From positions 1-64,000 of the forward strand of contig NZ_WVID01000025.1 in assembly GCF_010091925.1 (NCBI RefSeq): a DNA stretch of 64,000 nucleotides. The letters run 5' to 3'. The DNA is from Nostoc sp. B(2019). Lineage in GTDB: Bacteria; Cyanobacteriota; Cyanobacteriia; Cyanobacteriales; Nostocaceae. The notes under the pieces are model-generated. The model did no database searches. It was not told the origin of the DNA and saw nothing but the letters and a program-made list of their open reading frames with translations. The translations under genes were made by a program, and so were the position numbers. This document shows, piece after piece, positions 45,308-54,834 of this stretch (position 1 is the first letter of the stretch; each line of letters starts with the position of its first letter).

Positions 45308-47950
45308 CTACAACCAATTGCCAATCAGCACGTAGGCAGCCCAAAAGCTTGGTGCTTTGTAGTTGGGATGTTTCAGCAGTTGTAGCTGAGCACGGTGAAC
45401 AGCTTCGGCTTTGGTGATTTTGCTACTCTGGAGTTCTTGATAAAAGGCACTAACAAACAGAGCTGTCGATTCATCATCAATCTGCCACAAGGATGCTAGG
45501 GTACTGCGTGCGCCGGCTCGTACAGATGCCCCTGCTAAACCCAGCGCTGCACGGTTATCTCCTGCTGCTGTTTGGCAGGCACTCAAAACTAATAGTTCAA
45601 CTCTGGTTTTATCCTGACTACGAAGAAAACTATCAAAATATTTGACTTTGATTGGGCCATCAGCAGCCAAAATATAGGTGTTTTCAGCCAAGGAACTAAA
45701 CTGACCGTGAGTTGCTAAATGTACTATGTTAAATGAAACGGTATTAATTTGGCTTTCTAGTTTTTTGCTGGTGAACTGCCCATCTAGGAGACTGGTTGTC
45801 GATATTCCGGCTTCGGTAATGCCGTTGAATTCAGATTTGATGGCAGGTAAAGGTGCATAGTTGGGGTAATTTGCTGGAGGCTGAGTTAGCCCAGCAGTTA
45901 AAGCTTTTAGTTGCTGTTGTACCAGTGGTTTGGGGTCGAGGAGTTGCAGACCGACGCTAAGGGCGATCGCATATTTTTCCACTAAATACTGTTTACCATC
46001 GTAAAGGGCTGCCATTGGTAAGTTGCGTAATGCTCCATCCAGCACAAACACTAAAGTATTCACCCCACTGGCTTGTAATTCTGATTCAATAGGTTGGAGC
46101 AACCAGTTGTAAACTTGTTGCGACTGTTTTTCGACAGTTTTGGTAGCAGTGGGATTTACAAGGTTTTTTCTCAGTTCTGCGAGAATTTTTTCTACTTCTG
46201 CTTGACGAATTTTGGTTTTATAATGCCGCAGGGGTTGTTTGGGAATTTTGACAATTACCTGGAGTTCGTTAGGAAGAATAATTGGATAAAGGATGGCAGC
46301 ATTGGGGTTATCTTGATCTACCACTTGATCAAGCGGCACTTTTTGACCTTGTAGACAAGCTTCCCGAAAAAAGTTGTCTAATTCTGCCAATTGCAGTGCT
46401 TCAATCCGCTGACGTGCTTTCTCTAATATTTTTATATCAGGTTGTGTCCCCTGAGATTGCAGCAGTAACTCTACTGACTCTCGATAGACTGGTTCTACGC
46501 TATCTCGAAAATTGAATTGCACGTCTTGATTGACTGCTACTAGGTCACTGCGGAGATACTGGAGAGTTTCCACAGCAGCATCATACGCTGCGATCGCTCC
46601 TTTGATATCTTTTTGTGCCCAGAGCAATCTACCTAACTGCCACTCCAAGGTATAGGTAATGTCCGGTGCGTTGCTGGTTTGGGCGAGAAATAATCCCTGC
46701 TGGCTCAGGTTTTGCGCCTCTGACCACTGTTTAGTTTCTTCGTATAAGCCGCCCAAACTCTTCAAGGCATAAGCTTCTGCCCGCTTGTCGCCCAAACTGC
46801 GGGATTGCTCAATAGCTTTGGCAAGTAATCGTGCTGTGTCCGAATTTCTATTGGAAAATTTACTTAGGCTTTGTGCAAAGTTAATCCTAGCGTAGACAGC
46901 AGCACGGCTAGGGGGGAGTTGTTCGAGTTGAGATTGAATCGATGGTAATAGAGTTTCGGCTTGTGCTAATTGTTTATCTTCAATGAGTAGGCTAAGGTAA
47001 TTCAGTTTTGCCTGGATTTTTGTCAGAGGTGATGGAGACACCTTCTCTGTTTGTTGATAATAGGCGATCGCCTGTTGTTTTTGCTCCTGTTTATCAGTAT
47101 TACGGGTATTATTTCCTAAGCTGAATAGGCTTGCCCCGATATCAGCGTTTGATTGCAGTCGTTGAGCAATGGTAAGGCTTTGCTCAAGAGCTTGGCGGGA
47201 CATTTCTAGCTCTCCTGCTACCTGGAGAGCATCACCTAGCGATCGCAATCCTACTGTTTTTTCTAGAGAGTCTGGTTGAGATTGTAATGTCTTATTTACT
47301 TTTTTGAGTGTTTCTACTGCACGACGGTAAAATCCTTGAGTTCGCCACGCTTGTGCTTGATTGATTTGCGATCGGATTATACCGCTTTGATTTTTTGCTT
47401 GCTTGTAAACCTCTTCTGTTTGCTCCCAAGTTGCTAAAGCTGCCTCTGCCTTTCCCATTGCCAGTTGCAGACGACCTTGAATATCCAGTGATTGAGCAAA
47501 TACTTGCAGATTTTGGTTTTTATCCTGTTCTTTGAGCAAATTCAAGCTGTCTGTAATTGCCTGCTGTGCCTCAGCCCACGCACCGAGTTGCTGGTAAGCT
47601 AAAGAAAGATTACTCAAAGTCGCTGCTAGTCTAAGCTTATCCCCCTGTTGCTTATATTCCTGGGCTGCCTGTTGCAATACATTCACCGCTTGAGCAAAAT
47701 TGTCGGCATCGAATAAAACTTTACCCTGTTGCAGTGCAGAGGTGGAAGTAACACTGTTGATTACCTGTTGGGATGAGGAGTTGAGCGCATCTGGAACTTT
47801 TGCTAGCACAGGTGAACTGAGGATGCATAGCAAAGCAATTAGGAAGTATAAAGGCAAACGTAAAAAGTCAAAAGTCTTGCCTTTCACTTTTGACCTAAGA
47901 ATTTTCAGAAAATTCGTACCAGAAAGCCTAGTTGTTTGAGTCATGGGCAT
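45308..47950 (-). CDS. TPR-CHAT caspase-like protein (exported)
   Basis: 880 residues. An N-terminal hydrophobic signal or anchor (about 30-51, ending PVLA) is followed by many TPR units (about 75-480; for example GDKLRLAATLSNLSLAYQQLGAWAEAQQ), a linker, and a C-terminal CHAT domain (about 590-880). The catalytic pair is H in HLATHGQFSS (about 755) and C in VLSACQTAAGDN (about 800). This is the large cyanobacterial CHAT-TPR type, a caspase-like protease family of mostly unknown targets, probably periplasmic here. It lies 117 bp downstream of the sigma-70-like gene. The start is the first ATG; a second lies 6 bp later. Confidence 0.92.
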   Translation of the reverse strand: MPMTQTTRLSGTNFLKILRSKVKGKTFDFLRLPLYFLIALLCILSSPVLAKVPDALNSSSQQVINSVTSTSALQQGKVLFDADNFAQAVNVLQQAAQEYKQQGDKLRLAATLSNLSLAYQQLGAWAEAQQAITDSLNLLKEQDKNQNLQVFAQSLDIQGRLQLAMGKAEAALATWEQTEEVYKQAKNQSGIIRSQINQAQAWRTQGFYRRAVETLKKVNKTLQSQPDSLEKTVGLRSLGDALQVAGELEMSRQALEQSLTIAQRLQSNADIGASLFSLGNNTRNTDKQEQKQQAIAYYQQTEKVSPSPLTKIQAKLNYLSLLIEDKQLAQAETLLPSIQSQLEQLPPSRAAVYARINFAQSLSKFSNRNSDTARLLAKAIEQSRSLGDKRAEAYALKSLGGLYEETKQWSEAQNLSQQGLFLAQTSNAPDITYTLEWQLGRLLWAQKDIKGAIAAYDAAVETLQYLRSDLVAVNQDVQFNFRDSVEPVYRESVELLLQSQGTQPDIKILEKARQRIEALQLAELDNFFREACLQGQKVPLDQVVDQDNPNAAILYPIILPNELQVIVKIPKQPLRHYKTKIRQAEVEKILAELRKNLVNPTATKTVEKQSQQVYNWLLQPIESELQASGVNTLVFVLDGALRNLPMAALYDGKQYLVEKYAIALSVGLQLLDPKPLVQQQLKALTAGLTQPPANYPNYAPLPAIKSEFNGITEAGISTTSLLDGQFTSKKLESQINTVSFNIVHLATHGQFSSLAENTYILAADGPIKVKYFDSFLRSQDKTRVELLVLSACQTAAGDNRAALGLAGASVRAGARSTLASLWQIDDESTALFVSAFYQELQSSKITKAEAVHRAQLQLLKHPNYKAPSFWAAYVLIGNWL

Positions 47951-48067
47951 GGCAAGAGGTAAGTAATAGCCAGGAACGCACAGGATTGAATGTAAGTACT
48001 TGGGCTACCAAGATAATCTCATCATTAGTATCCCTCACCCATCCCTGTGCTTCCACGAGCTGATTTG

Positions 48068-48718
48068 TTATAACAAGCCCTCTAACTCAGCAAATTTCCG
48101 CAAGCGTGGTAGACACTGACGCTGATAAAAACTGCTCAATGTCGGAATTGACAACTTGAATTCCTCAGATAATTCTCTCCAGCTAACTTCTGGGGGTAGA
48201 CGTTTGAGAATTAACACCTGACAATTCACCTCTGGATGCCCTTTAATGTGAGTACGGCACAGTTCTCCATCCGCATCTGTCTTAACCCATATCTCCAAGT
48301 TTTCTAAAATGGGAGGCGCTTGGGGGGTAGCGGGTAAGTTATCTACAGGGTCAATTATTTCACTGTTTTCACCCGACTTAGACTGGTGGAGCCGGAGGGG
48401 GACGGTTGTGATTTGTTCCCGGTGCTGGTTGAGATAAAAGTCTTGTAATCTGCGTTTCAGGTAAGCATTCAGCCAGGTGACAACACTACCATAAGTGGGG
48501 TCATATATTTGACCCGTCAATCCTTCACAAACATTGCGGCAGAAATATAACCAAGTTTGTTGTAGTGCGTCTTGATAGTAGGGAGTATTTTCTCTCCAGA
48601 GTCTACTTGCTGTCAAGCGAATAATTTGCGTGAGCAGCTTTTGACGCTGAGGGCTTCCGAGTGGATTTCCACAGGCTTGGGCAACTAAGCAGCGTAGCTG
48701 TTCATCGAATTCAACCAT
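48068..48718 (-). CDS. Sigma-70-like regulatory protein
   Basis: 216 residues. The N-terminal helical region (about 25-105; DALQQTWLYFCRNVCEGL and VVTWLNAYLKRRLQDFY) resembles sigma region 2. The C-terminal helix-turn-helix (about 165-210; VSWRELSEEFKLSIPTLSSF) resembles region 4, but the protein lacks the full set of conserved residues. These proteins, often annotated as sigma factor-like, accompany DUF1822 and CHAT genes in cyanobacteria. It probably controls this locus or is tuned by it, which is inference. Confidence 0.8.
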   Translation of the reverse strand: MVEFDEQLRCLVAQACGNPLGSPQRQKLLTQIIRLTASRLWRENTPYYQDALQQTWLYFCRNVCEGLTGQIYDPTYGSVVTWLNAYLKRRLQDFYLNQHREQITTVPLRLHQSKSGENSEIIDPVDNLPATPQAPPILENLEIWVKTDADGELCRTHIKGHPEVNCQVLILKRLPPEVSWRELSEEFKLSIPTLSSFYQRQCLPRLRKFAELEGLL

Positions 48719-48909
48719 GGCAATCTTGGCGAAGAAAGCAAGAATATCTTAAGTATTGCGTATAACAATGTCCTAAAAAAATTACCCTTCGTCGTGATAC
48801 TACATTTTTTTACTTTTCCTTACTTTGTATTGCTTTCCCACTCTGCAATAAATTGTGGATGAATTTGCAAATAATGACGATGGAAATTACAGCGTTTAAT
48901 TATACCATC

Positions 48910-49340
48910 TTATTGAAGTTTTACCAATAAAATACTCTGCGATTTAAATTGGTTTGTTGTCGATAATTTGGCAGAATCTTTATAAACTACATCTTTCATC
49001 GCATCTGCTAATTCTGATTGTTGTGTAAGAATTAAAATTTGACGGCGTAAATGGTCTGCATAGATACTTAATGTTGTAGCATCTTGTAATATTTGTGTTA
49101 GAGTAATGTTCATATTGGCTACATTATAAAGAGCAAGACGTACTAGAAATGGATGTCCACCCACTAGCATCATTAATTTTTCAACCTCGGTTTCATCCGA
49201 GTTTAGTTAATGCCTTTGGGTTAAATCTAAAATTTTTTTATGATCAAATTCAGGCAATTATACATTAAACCATGATTGATTAATATTAGTAGGCGAATAA
49301 ATTTCTGTAGAATCTACAATTACCAATCGCCGTTTTTTCC
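48910..49340 (-). pseudogene. AAA-like domain protein, decayed remnant
   Basis: Reading one frame upward from 48910 gives the typical C-terminal part of the cyanobacterial AAA-like (AAA_35-type) family: WKKRRLVIVDSTEIYSPTNI, then LPEFDHKKILDLTQRH, and LMMLVGGHPFLVRLALY. Two in-frame TAA stops interrupt it (at about 49258-49260 and 49207-49209). The remainder to 48910 encodes 87 intact residues that would otherwise look like a small gene. The N-terminal ATPase part is gone. Confidence 0.8.
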
Positions 49341-49388
49341 AAATACTCGTCGTTTACCTAACTAAAAACATTTTGAGACTATATAATT

Positions 49389-50393
49389 ATGAAATTTGCC
49401 TTCTCTATACCTTCCTTACTTGCTTATATATCATCTATTGTGCTGCTAGTGTCGCTACCATTAGTTGTAAAAATACCAGCTTCTAGTGCTTCTAATGACT
49501 GCCAAACTTTTAAGCCACCAGATCTTAATATACTAACCGACTTCATAGGCATGGGACACTTTCAAGAGGATTGCCAAAAAGACTCACTCGCTGCGGTTTC
49601 TTCTTTCACGCAGGCAATTAGGCTCAATCCTCAAGCTGAAGAACCCTACTATCATCGTGCAAATGCTTACAAGAAAGTTGGGAATTATAAAGCCGCAGTG
49701 GCAGACTATACCGAAGTAATTAGGCAAAATACAGGTAGATTGGGTTTTAGTAGTCCTGCATACTGGAATAGGGCTTTGACTTATGAAAAGTTAGGCGACA
49801 AACAGAAAGCAATTTCAGATTTTACTCAAGTAATTAGTGAAAGTGCTTCTTCTGCTGAGGCATACTTTTTCAGAGGAAATATGTACCGGGATTTAGGAAA
49901 TAAAGAAAGTGCGATCGCAGATTACAAAGTAGCAGAAAAGATTTTCCAGCAATATGTAGATGGGGTTTACGGAACTGGCCAGATGGATACTATAAATGAA
50001 GAAATGTTGGATAAAGTCAGAAAAGAATTATCAAGCATGGGAGTAGATATCTCAGTACCGCAGATTACAACTGGTACTATTTTAAAATCAATCGCCAAAG
50101 TAGAAGTCGAGCGAGCATTAAATTTAGCAAGATTTGAACCTCAACACCCAACGATTCAGTATTTTGACACTCAACTTGATGATTTGTATAAACAATTAGA
50201 AAACACACAACCGCAAGTAGACAAAATTGTACTGAAAAGTCTTAAAGCAAATGCTGCATATCAAAAAATAGAAGGGTTTGAAATAGAGCGATCGCAACTT
50301 ATTAAAGAATTTTCTTCAGACCATCCAGTAATAGTATTAATTGATAGTCAAAAAAATGAGCTAGAAGCGTTAATTAGCCGAAATCAAATATAG
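49389..50393 (+). CDS. Exported TPR repeat protein
   Basis: 334 residues. An N-terminal signal peptide (about 1-34) is followed by three to four TPR units (about 65-190; AEEPYYHRANAYKKVGNYKA and AYWNRALTYEKLGDKQKA) and a helical C-terminal part. The second half (about 225-330) lacks recognised motifs. It is probably periplasmic, perhaps a scaffold. It is divergent from the decayed AAA-like remnant and converges with the DUF2330 gene. No clear operon. Confidence 0.85.
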   Translation: MKFAFSIPSLLAYISSIVLLVSLPLVVKIPASSASNDCQTFKPPDLNILTDFIGMGHFQEDCQKDSLAAVSSFTQAIRLNPQAEEPYYHRANAYKKVGNYKAAVADYTEVIRQNTGRLGFSSPAYWNRALTYEKLGDKQKAISDFTQVISESASSAEAYFFRGNMYRDLGNKESAIADYKVAEKIFQQYVDGVYGTGQMDTINEEMLDKVRKELSSMGVDISVPQITTGTILKSIAKVEVERALNLARFEPQHPTIQYFDTQLDDLYKQLENTQPQVDKIVLKSLKANAAYQKIEGFEIERSQLIKEFSSDHPVIVLIDSQKNELEALISRNQI

Positions 50394-50517
50394 ACTTTTT
50401 AACCGATAGGATATGTAACGGCATAAATTATCTGTGCAAAAATGAATAATCTATTTGCCGTTACACACCACTATATTTAGTCAAACTTATATTCTTGATG
50501 CATCATTTTTCAGCTAA

Positions 50518-51888
50518 CTATAATCTGAGCCAGGACAAGAATTGCTCCCACCAAGAATATGTCAAATTACCTACACTCAGCTTCATTTTTTTGCGAATGT
50601 CTTGGATATTCCAATTAGTTAACTTAGCTAGAGTTTGCGCCTCTTGTTCAAAACGCTTGGGCAAAGACCGCTTGTATTCTCTGCCTGCTTGACATTGGAG
50701 TTCTCCAGTAAACGGATGTTGTAAAATATAACGCCCTTGGAAAGATTCACGGTTGGAGGTTTGTTGAAATGTCGGATCTTCAGGAAATTTATCGCGGGTA
50801 TAGCGGATGTGCAGGCGGGTAATGAAGACATTACTACTAGGAGAACGACGACGAAAGCCAGGGGATACTGGCATATCACTAGAATTATCATCCAACCAAA
50901 ATACACCTGCTTGCTTGAGTTCTTCTTGAGTCAAAGGCTCGGCAGAACAGGGATCGCAATTACCCATATCCCAAGAGTATTCTAAGAAACCGACTTTCCG
51001 ATCTTCTTTAGTGTAGGCAGTTTGGAACATGGACTTGTAGAATTCACCAAATTCATCTTTAACAAACAGGGGAATATTGGTGTTAGAGGGGATTTTTACC
51101 GTCCGGTAGTTAGTGATTTCAGCCTCTCCTTTAGGCGAGAGAATATAGACAATTAAATCCTGCTCGGTAGTGGCATTGATCATGCCCAAACGAATTGGCA
51201 GCATGAATTTAGGTGATTGATAAGAAATTTGCAGCGGACGGAGAAATTGATAGCCAGATTGCTCGAATTTATCTAGGTTGACTTTGGCAACAAAGAACTT
51301 CATTGAGGAGCGGATGTAGGGCTGAAGTAACTGTTTCGCACCTCTGGGGATTTTATAGCCGTTGCGTTTGAGCCAAGTTTCTAGTCCCCCAGATTCTTTA
51401 GCACTCAAAATCAAAATGTCGTATTCGCCGACGTTGAAACGCGCTTCGACTGTAACGCCTAAGCTGGCATCGCCCCTCGTACTCCCTCTTTCATTGGCTG
51501 CTGCTCTAGGTGCTGGTGCTGCTTGCATTACCCGATCATAAGCTGGCTCACAGGGGTCAGAGTCAAAATACTCCACTAGTCGCGGCGCACTAAAAGCATC
51601 CAGGCGTTCGATAATCTTCGGTTCAGCTACACGAACTTGCTCTTTTTGTAATACCGTCGGTACAGGTATCACCATCGCAAAATCTTTGACTTCGCCTTGG
51701 AAGTCGTTCGCCATCGTTAGGACAGTGCGATCGCCATCTCGCGCGATCGCCACCTGAGAAGCTTTGTTATAGAGTTTCGTATCAGCTTTGGCAACATAAA
51801 ATCCACAAAATGCCCAAGCTGCGGGCGTAAAGCACAGCACAGCTACAACCGCCAGTAAGAATGGCATTAAAACTCGAAAAAGCTTCAT
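50518..51888 (-). CDS. DUF2330 domain protein (exported)
   Basis: 456 residues. Signal peptide (about 1-26, ending AWA) followed by FCGFYVAKADTKLYNKAS, the start of DUF2330, whose repeats include VLTMANDFQGEVKDFAMVIPVP (about 56-77). The C-terminal part (about 380-456) has a helix near the end (WWEQFLSWLRL). The family is often next to RnfD/NqrB-like genes, as here (41 bp downstream of the neighbour). Function unknown; an extracytoplasmic redox or cofactor role is a guess. Confidence 0.9.
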   Translation of the reverse strand: MKLFRVLMPFLLAVVAVLCFTPAAWAFCGFYVAKADTKLYNKASQVAIARDGDRTVLTMANDFQGEVKDFAMVIPVPTVLQKEQVRVAEPKIIERLDAFSAPRLVEYFDSDPCEPAYDRVMQAAPAPRAAANERGSTRGDASLGVTVEARFNVGEYDILILSAKESGGLETWLKRNGYKIPRGAKQLLQPYIRSSMKFFVAKVNLDKFEQSGYQFLRPLQISYQSPKFMLPIRLGMINATTEQDLIVYILSPKGEAEITNYRTVKIPSNTNIPLFVKDEFGEFYKSMFQTAYTKEDRKVGFLEYSWDMGNCDPCSAEPLTQEELKQAGVFWLDDNSSDMPVSPGFRRRSPSSNVFITRLHIRYTRDKFPEDPTFQQTSNRESFQGRYILQHPFTGELQCQAGREYKRSLPKRFEQEAQTLAKLTNWNIQDIRKKMKLSVGNLTYSWWEQFLSWLRL

Positions 51889-51929
51889 TTTATACCTCTA
51901 TAAATAAGTGGTGATTCAAGCGTAAGTAT

Positions 51930-52754
51930 TTATTGCCCCTCTGCTCCTCTGCTTCCCCACTCCTCCTTGTCCTTTAACCAGGAAAATCGTGCGTCTAACC
52001 AAAGAAAATCTAGGAGTATGGTCAACGGGGCTAGGGCGAATAACGCCCAAAAAACTGCGGTGGGGACAAAGAAATAATTCCGCAGAATAAAAGTGCAGAT
52101 GGCGATGCATATCGCCCAAACTACACGCCCGATTCGGGCATTGGGAATAGACCGGGGATCTGTAACCATAAATAGGGCAAACAGTAGCAAAGACCCGCTC
52201 ATCAAGCGATGCCAGTAAACGTCCCAAGTCCAACCCAGCCAAAGATTGCGAATCGCCTCCAGCAATGAATATGCACCCAAAAAAGCTGCTGTGGTGTCCC
52301 AGCGACCAACTCGCTGCAAAATCATCCCGCCAGTCCCAGCAAATAGCAGTCCATACCACCACTCCTCGCCCCACTGTCCCGGCGAAACCCAAGCATCGGG
52401 TGTCAGAACTAAGGCGGAAATGATACCAAAATTGGCAGGATTGAAGAAATGCTTATCACCGACTTGGAAGAGAAATTTACTAGCGATCGCACTTGCTGCG
52501 GCTATTGCCATTGTTGTCCAATGATCTGCCCGCAAAAGCAAACTGAGTCCTAGAGAAGTAATTAAAGCGCTGCGAAGATTCATCATTTGTTCTTTACCAG
52601 TAACCAATGACAATATCCATTGCGTAGCTAAACAAGTGGCGATCGCAACCCCAATCAACTCTGGTCGCAGCGTCCAGTCTCTTGTACTAATTCCCAAAAC
52701 TAAGAACAAGCCCAAAAATAGAATTTGATAATCGCGTATATCTTTAAGCAGCAT
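51930..52754 (-). CDS. RnfD/NqrB-like membrane protein
   Basis: 274 residues with about eight membrane helices. The block HFFNPANFGIISALVLTPDAW (about 101-121) matches the RnfD/NqrB core, and a second FALFMVTDPRSIPNARIGRV block (about 190-210) carries the conserved TDP segment. In Rnf and Nqr complexes this subunit binds a covalent flavin through a Thr in this second region; here the segment reads VTDPRS, so flavinylation is possible but uncertain. Other Rnf/Nqr subunits are absent. It is directly upstream of DUF2330. Confidence 0.88.
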   Translation of the reverse strand: MLLKDIRDYQILFLGLFLVLGISTRDWTLRPELIGVAIATCLATQWILSLVTGKEQMMNLRSALITSLGLSLLLRADHWTTMAIAAASAIASKFLFQVGDKHFFNPANFGIISALVLTPDAWVSPGQWGEEWWYGLLFAGTGGMILQRVGRWDTTAAFLGAYSLLEAIRNLWLGWTWDVYWHRLMSGSLLLFALFMVTDPRSIPNARIGRVVWAICIAICTFILRNYFFVPTAVFWALFALAPLTILLDFLWLDARFSWLKDKEEWGSRGAEGQ

Positions 52755-52946
52755 TACCCCATAATTCCGAGATTTCCCTGAGATTTGTCATCAATCTAGA
52801 CGAGTAAAAGCTAAAACGATGTTGTTGTTACAGATTTTGTTACAAACATGACTTGCAATACATCTCAAACCCACGTTCTGTAATTCAATTTGTAGTATAA
52901 ATAGTTACGTTTTAGAAAAATTCCAAATTATAATTTGAACACCTAA

Positions 52947-53129
52947 GTAAACCTCCGCTACGATACCGATACTTGCAGGGCAGTTTATGCGGTAAAGATT
53001 GGAGAGAAAATCTATGTCCTGCACGCTTTTCAGAAGAAATCAAAACAGGGGATTAAAACCCCACAAGCTGATGTTGACCTGATTAAACAACGCTATAAGG
53101 ACGCAGTGGCAAGGGAGAAACAACAATGA
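52947..53129 (+). pseudogene. Truncated HigB/Gp49-like toxin
   Basis: The frame ending at the TGA at 53127-53129 reads CRAVYAVKIGEKIYVLHAFQ, then KKSKQGIKTPQADVDLIKQR, the C-terminal half of the phage-derived Gp49-like HigB/RelE family. It lacks any start: going upstream the frame hits TAA at 52944-52946 and the N-terminal half of the fold is missing. It overlaps the antitoxin ATG by the usual ATGA. The toxin was probably lost by deletion. Confidence 0.8.
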
Positions 53130-53452
53130 CACAGGAACCCGTTTTTAAAGAAAGCAGTGGCAACGTATTCGCTGACCTCGGTTTAGAAGATGCTTCGGAA
53201 CTTTTTATGCGGGGCAAGATAGGAATTCAGGTACTCCGCCTCCTCTCTCAACGCAACCTGAAACAGCGTGAAATCAGCGAACTTCTTGGCATTCCCCAGC
53301 CAGAAGTATCTCATTTAATGAAAGGAGAGTTTCAACGGTTCAGCGAGGGCAAACTTCTCATTTTCCTCAAGCGACTCGATACGGAAATCACTTTACATCT
53401 TCGCCCTCGTTATGCGCCGGGCCAATCTGCTGAAACTGTTATATCGCTATAG
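53126..53452 (+). CDS. XRE-family antitoxin (HigA-like), now orphan
   Basis: 108 residues. A helix-turn-helix of the XRE type (about 38-75; LKQREISELLGIPQPEVSHL) fits a HigA-like antitoxin that binds and represses its own operon. The upstream toxin gene is truncated (52947-53129), so it no longer has its partner. It may persist as a repressor or anti-addiction protein against related toxins. The start at 53126 overlaps the toxin stop. Confidence 0.88.
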   Translation: MTQEPVFKESSGNVFADLGLEDASELFMRGKIGIQVLRLLSQRNLKQREISELLGIPQPEVSHLMKGEFQRFSEGKLLIFLKRLDTEITLHLRPRYAPGQSAETVISL

Positions 53453-53654
53453 AGCAAGATGAAGCCATAAAAAAGGAGAAACGACGCAAAATTATTTTGT
53501 CTCTTAATTCTGAATAAGAGGCTGCCGTCCACTCTTTCGGCAGGACAGGTGAATGTCACGATAAAATAAAATCACGCAATACATAGACTGGCCGTAAACA
53601 AAAAACTCAGCTTGCGTTCCAGAACAAGTACTAAAAGCTACGCCAAGACTTGAA

Positions 53655-54341
53655 ATGCAGCTAGCGCCCTTTTTTCCGATTTTTTACCGTGTTCTCCAAC
53701 CAACGTTTCCCAACTGCCTTTGGGGTGGCGATCGCAATTCCAAAATGATCGCACTAACATTTGATGATGGCCCCCATCCTCAATACACGCCTCAAGTATT
53801 AAAAGTTTTAGACCGCTACAACATTAAAGCCAGTTTTTTTTGGTTGGGTGCTTGCGTTAACCGTTCACCTGCGATCGCCAAAGCAGTAAGCGATCGCGGA
53901 CACTGGATAGGCTTGCATGGCTATGATCATCGCTCTTTTCCGATGCTTTCCCCAGTTGACCTCAAGGATAGTTTAGAAAAAACCCAAGTTGCTATCTATG
54001 ACGCCTGCAACTTACAACCTGAACAAGTGCGCGATGTCCGTCCCCCCAATGGTTTATTTACACCTGCAACTTTAAAATTATTTTTTCAGTGGAATTACCG
54101 CCCAGTTATGTGGAGTGTTGTACCAGAAGACTGGGTAAGACCAGGCGTTAACACAGTAGTACAGCGAGTTGTCGAGCAGGTAAAAAATGGTTCAATGATT
54201 GTCTTGCATGATGGTGCTTGCGGTGGAGAAGATGTTGCAGCCACAATCAAAATTCTTATTCCTCAACTGCTACGACAAGGTTATGAATTTGTAACTGTTG
54301 ATACTCTATGGCAGCAGGGTACAACCAATCATCTGTGGTAA
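53655..54341 (+). CDS. Polysaccharide deacetylase (NodB-like)
   Basis: 228 residues. NodB signature: TFDDGPHPQYTPQVLKVLD (about 34-52), with the catalytic aspartate in DDG, the metal histidines in GLHGYDHRSF (about 87-96), and VRPPNGLF plus SMIVLHDG (about 182) completing the site. It removes acetyl groups from N-acetylated glycans, such as peptidoglycan or extracellular polysaccharide. No clear signal peptide; the hydrophobic N-terminus (about 1-15) is a weak anchor. Confidence 0.93.
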   Translation: MQLAPFFPIFYRVLQPTFPNCLWGGDRNSKMIALTFDDGPHPQYTPQVLKVLDRYNIKASFFWLGACVNRSPAIAKAVSDRGHWIGLHGYDHRSFPMLSPVDLKDSLEKTQVAIYDACNLQPEQVRDVRPPNGLFTPATLKLFFQWNYRPVMWSVVPEDWVRPGVNTVVQRVVEQVKNGSMIVLHDGACGGEDVAATIKILIPQLLRQGYEFVTVDTLWQQGTTNHLW

Positions 54342-54411
54342 CACATTTGAGATCTAATCTCACTCCCAAAGTAAAATTAAGTACAGTTCCAAGCAAGAAT
54401 ACAAACTTCAA

Positions 54412-54834
54412 TCAACAATGACAATCAATTGCAGCCACCATCTTTTCTTGATGTTGGTGTAAAAGACTTCGGAACTCTTGTAGCCATTCTTCACTGGACT
54501 TTCCTTGACAATCATGCCACTTTCCATCAGGGGTAACGATAGCGTATGAAACTAAATCAGGCACTAGGGTAGAGACAGGGCGAATATTGTCTTCTGATTG
54601 CACAACATCTAGCCCGTATCGACGTTGAAATTCTTCGGGGTTGAGATTGTAATGCTGCTCCTTACCCGAAATGATGCCATCATATCGACCACCAATCACA
54701 AATCCGTCACATTTTGCTTGCGAAGATGGATTATCTTCATCTGCTTCAAAGTATGGCATCATCAATTCTTCAGCCTTTTTGCTTAGGTTTGGTTCTGTGT
54801 GATCAATAATCACAAGTGTTAGAAAATGGCTCAT
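54412..54834 (-). CDS. Hypothetical protein
   Basis: 140 residues, acidic. Conserved-looking parts are FVIGGRYDG (about 45-53) and YAIVTPDGKWHD (about 97-108), with a C-terminal HCHC-like end (DCHC). I do not recognise a family. It may be related to proteins with GGRWDG-like motifs seen in phage and accessory regions. It has no signal peptide and stands alone between convergent and divergent genes. Confidence 0.7.
   Translation of the reverse strand: MSHFLTLVIIDHTEPNLSKKAEELMMPYFEADEDNPSSQAKCDGFVIGGRYDGIISGKEQHYNLNPEEFQRRYGLDVVQSEDNIRPVSTLVPDLVSYAIVTPDGKWHDCQGKSSEEWLQEFRSLLHQHQEKMVAAIDCHC

Noticed and set aside
51916-52392. 158-residue ORF overlapping the RnfD-like gene on the same strand
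   Set aside because: Wholly overlaps in another frame a well-supported membrane protein gene; low-quality composition.
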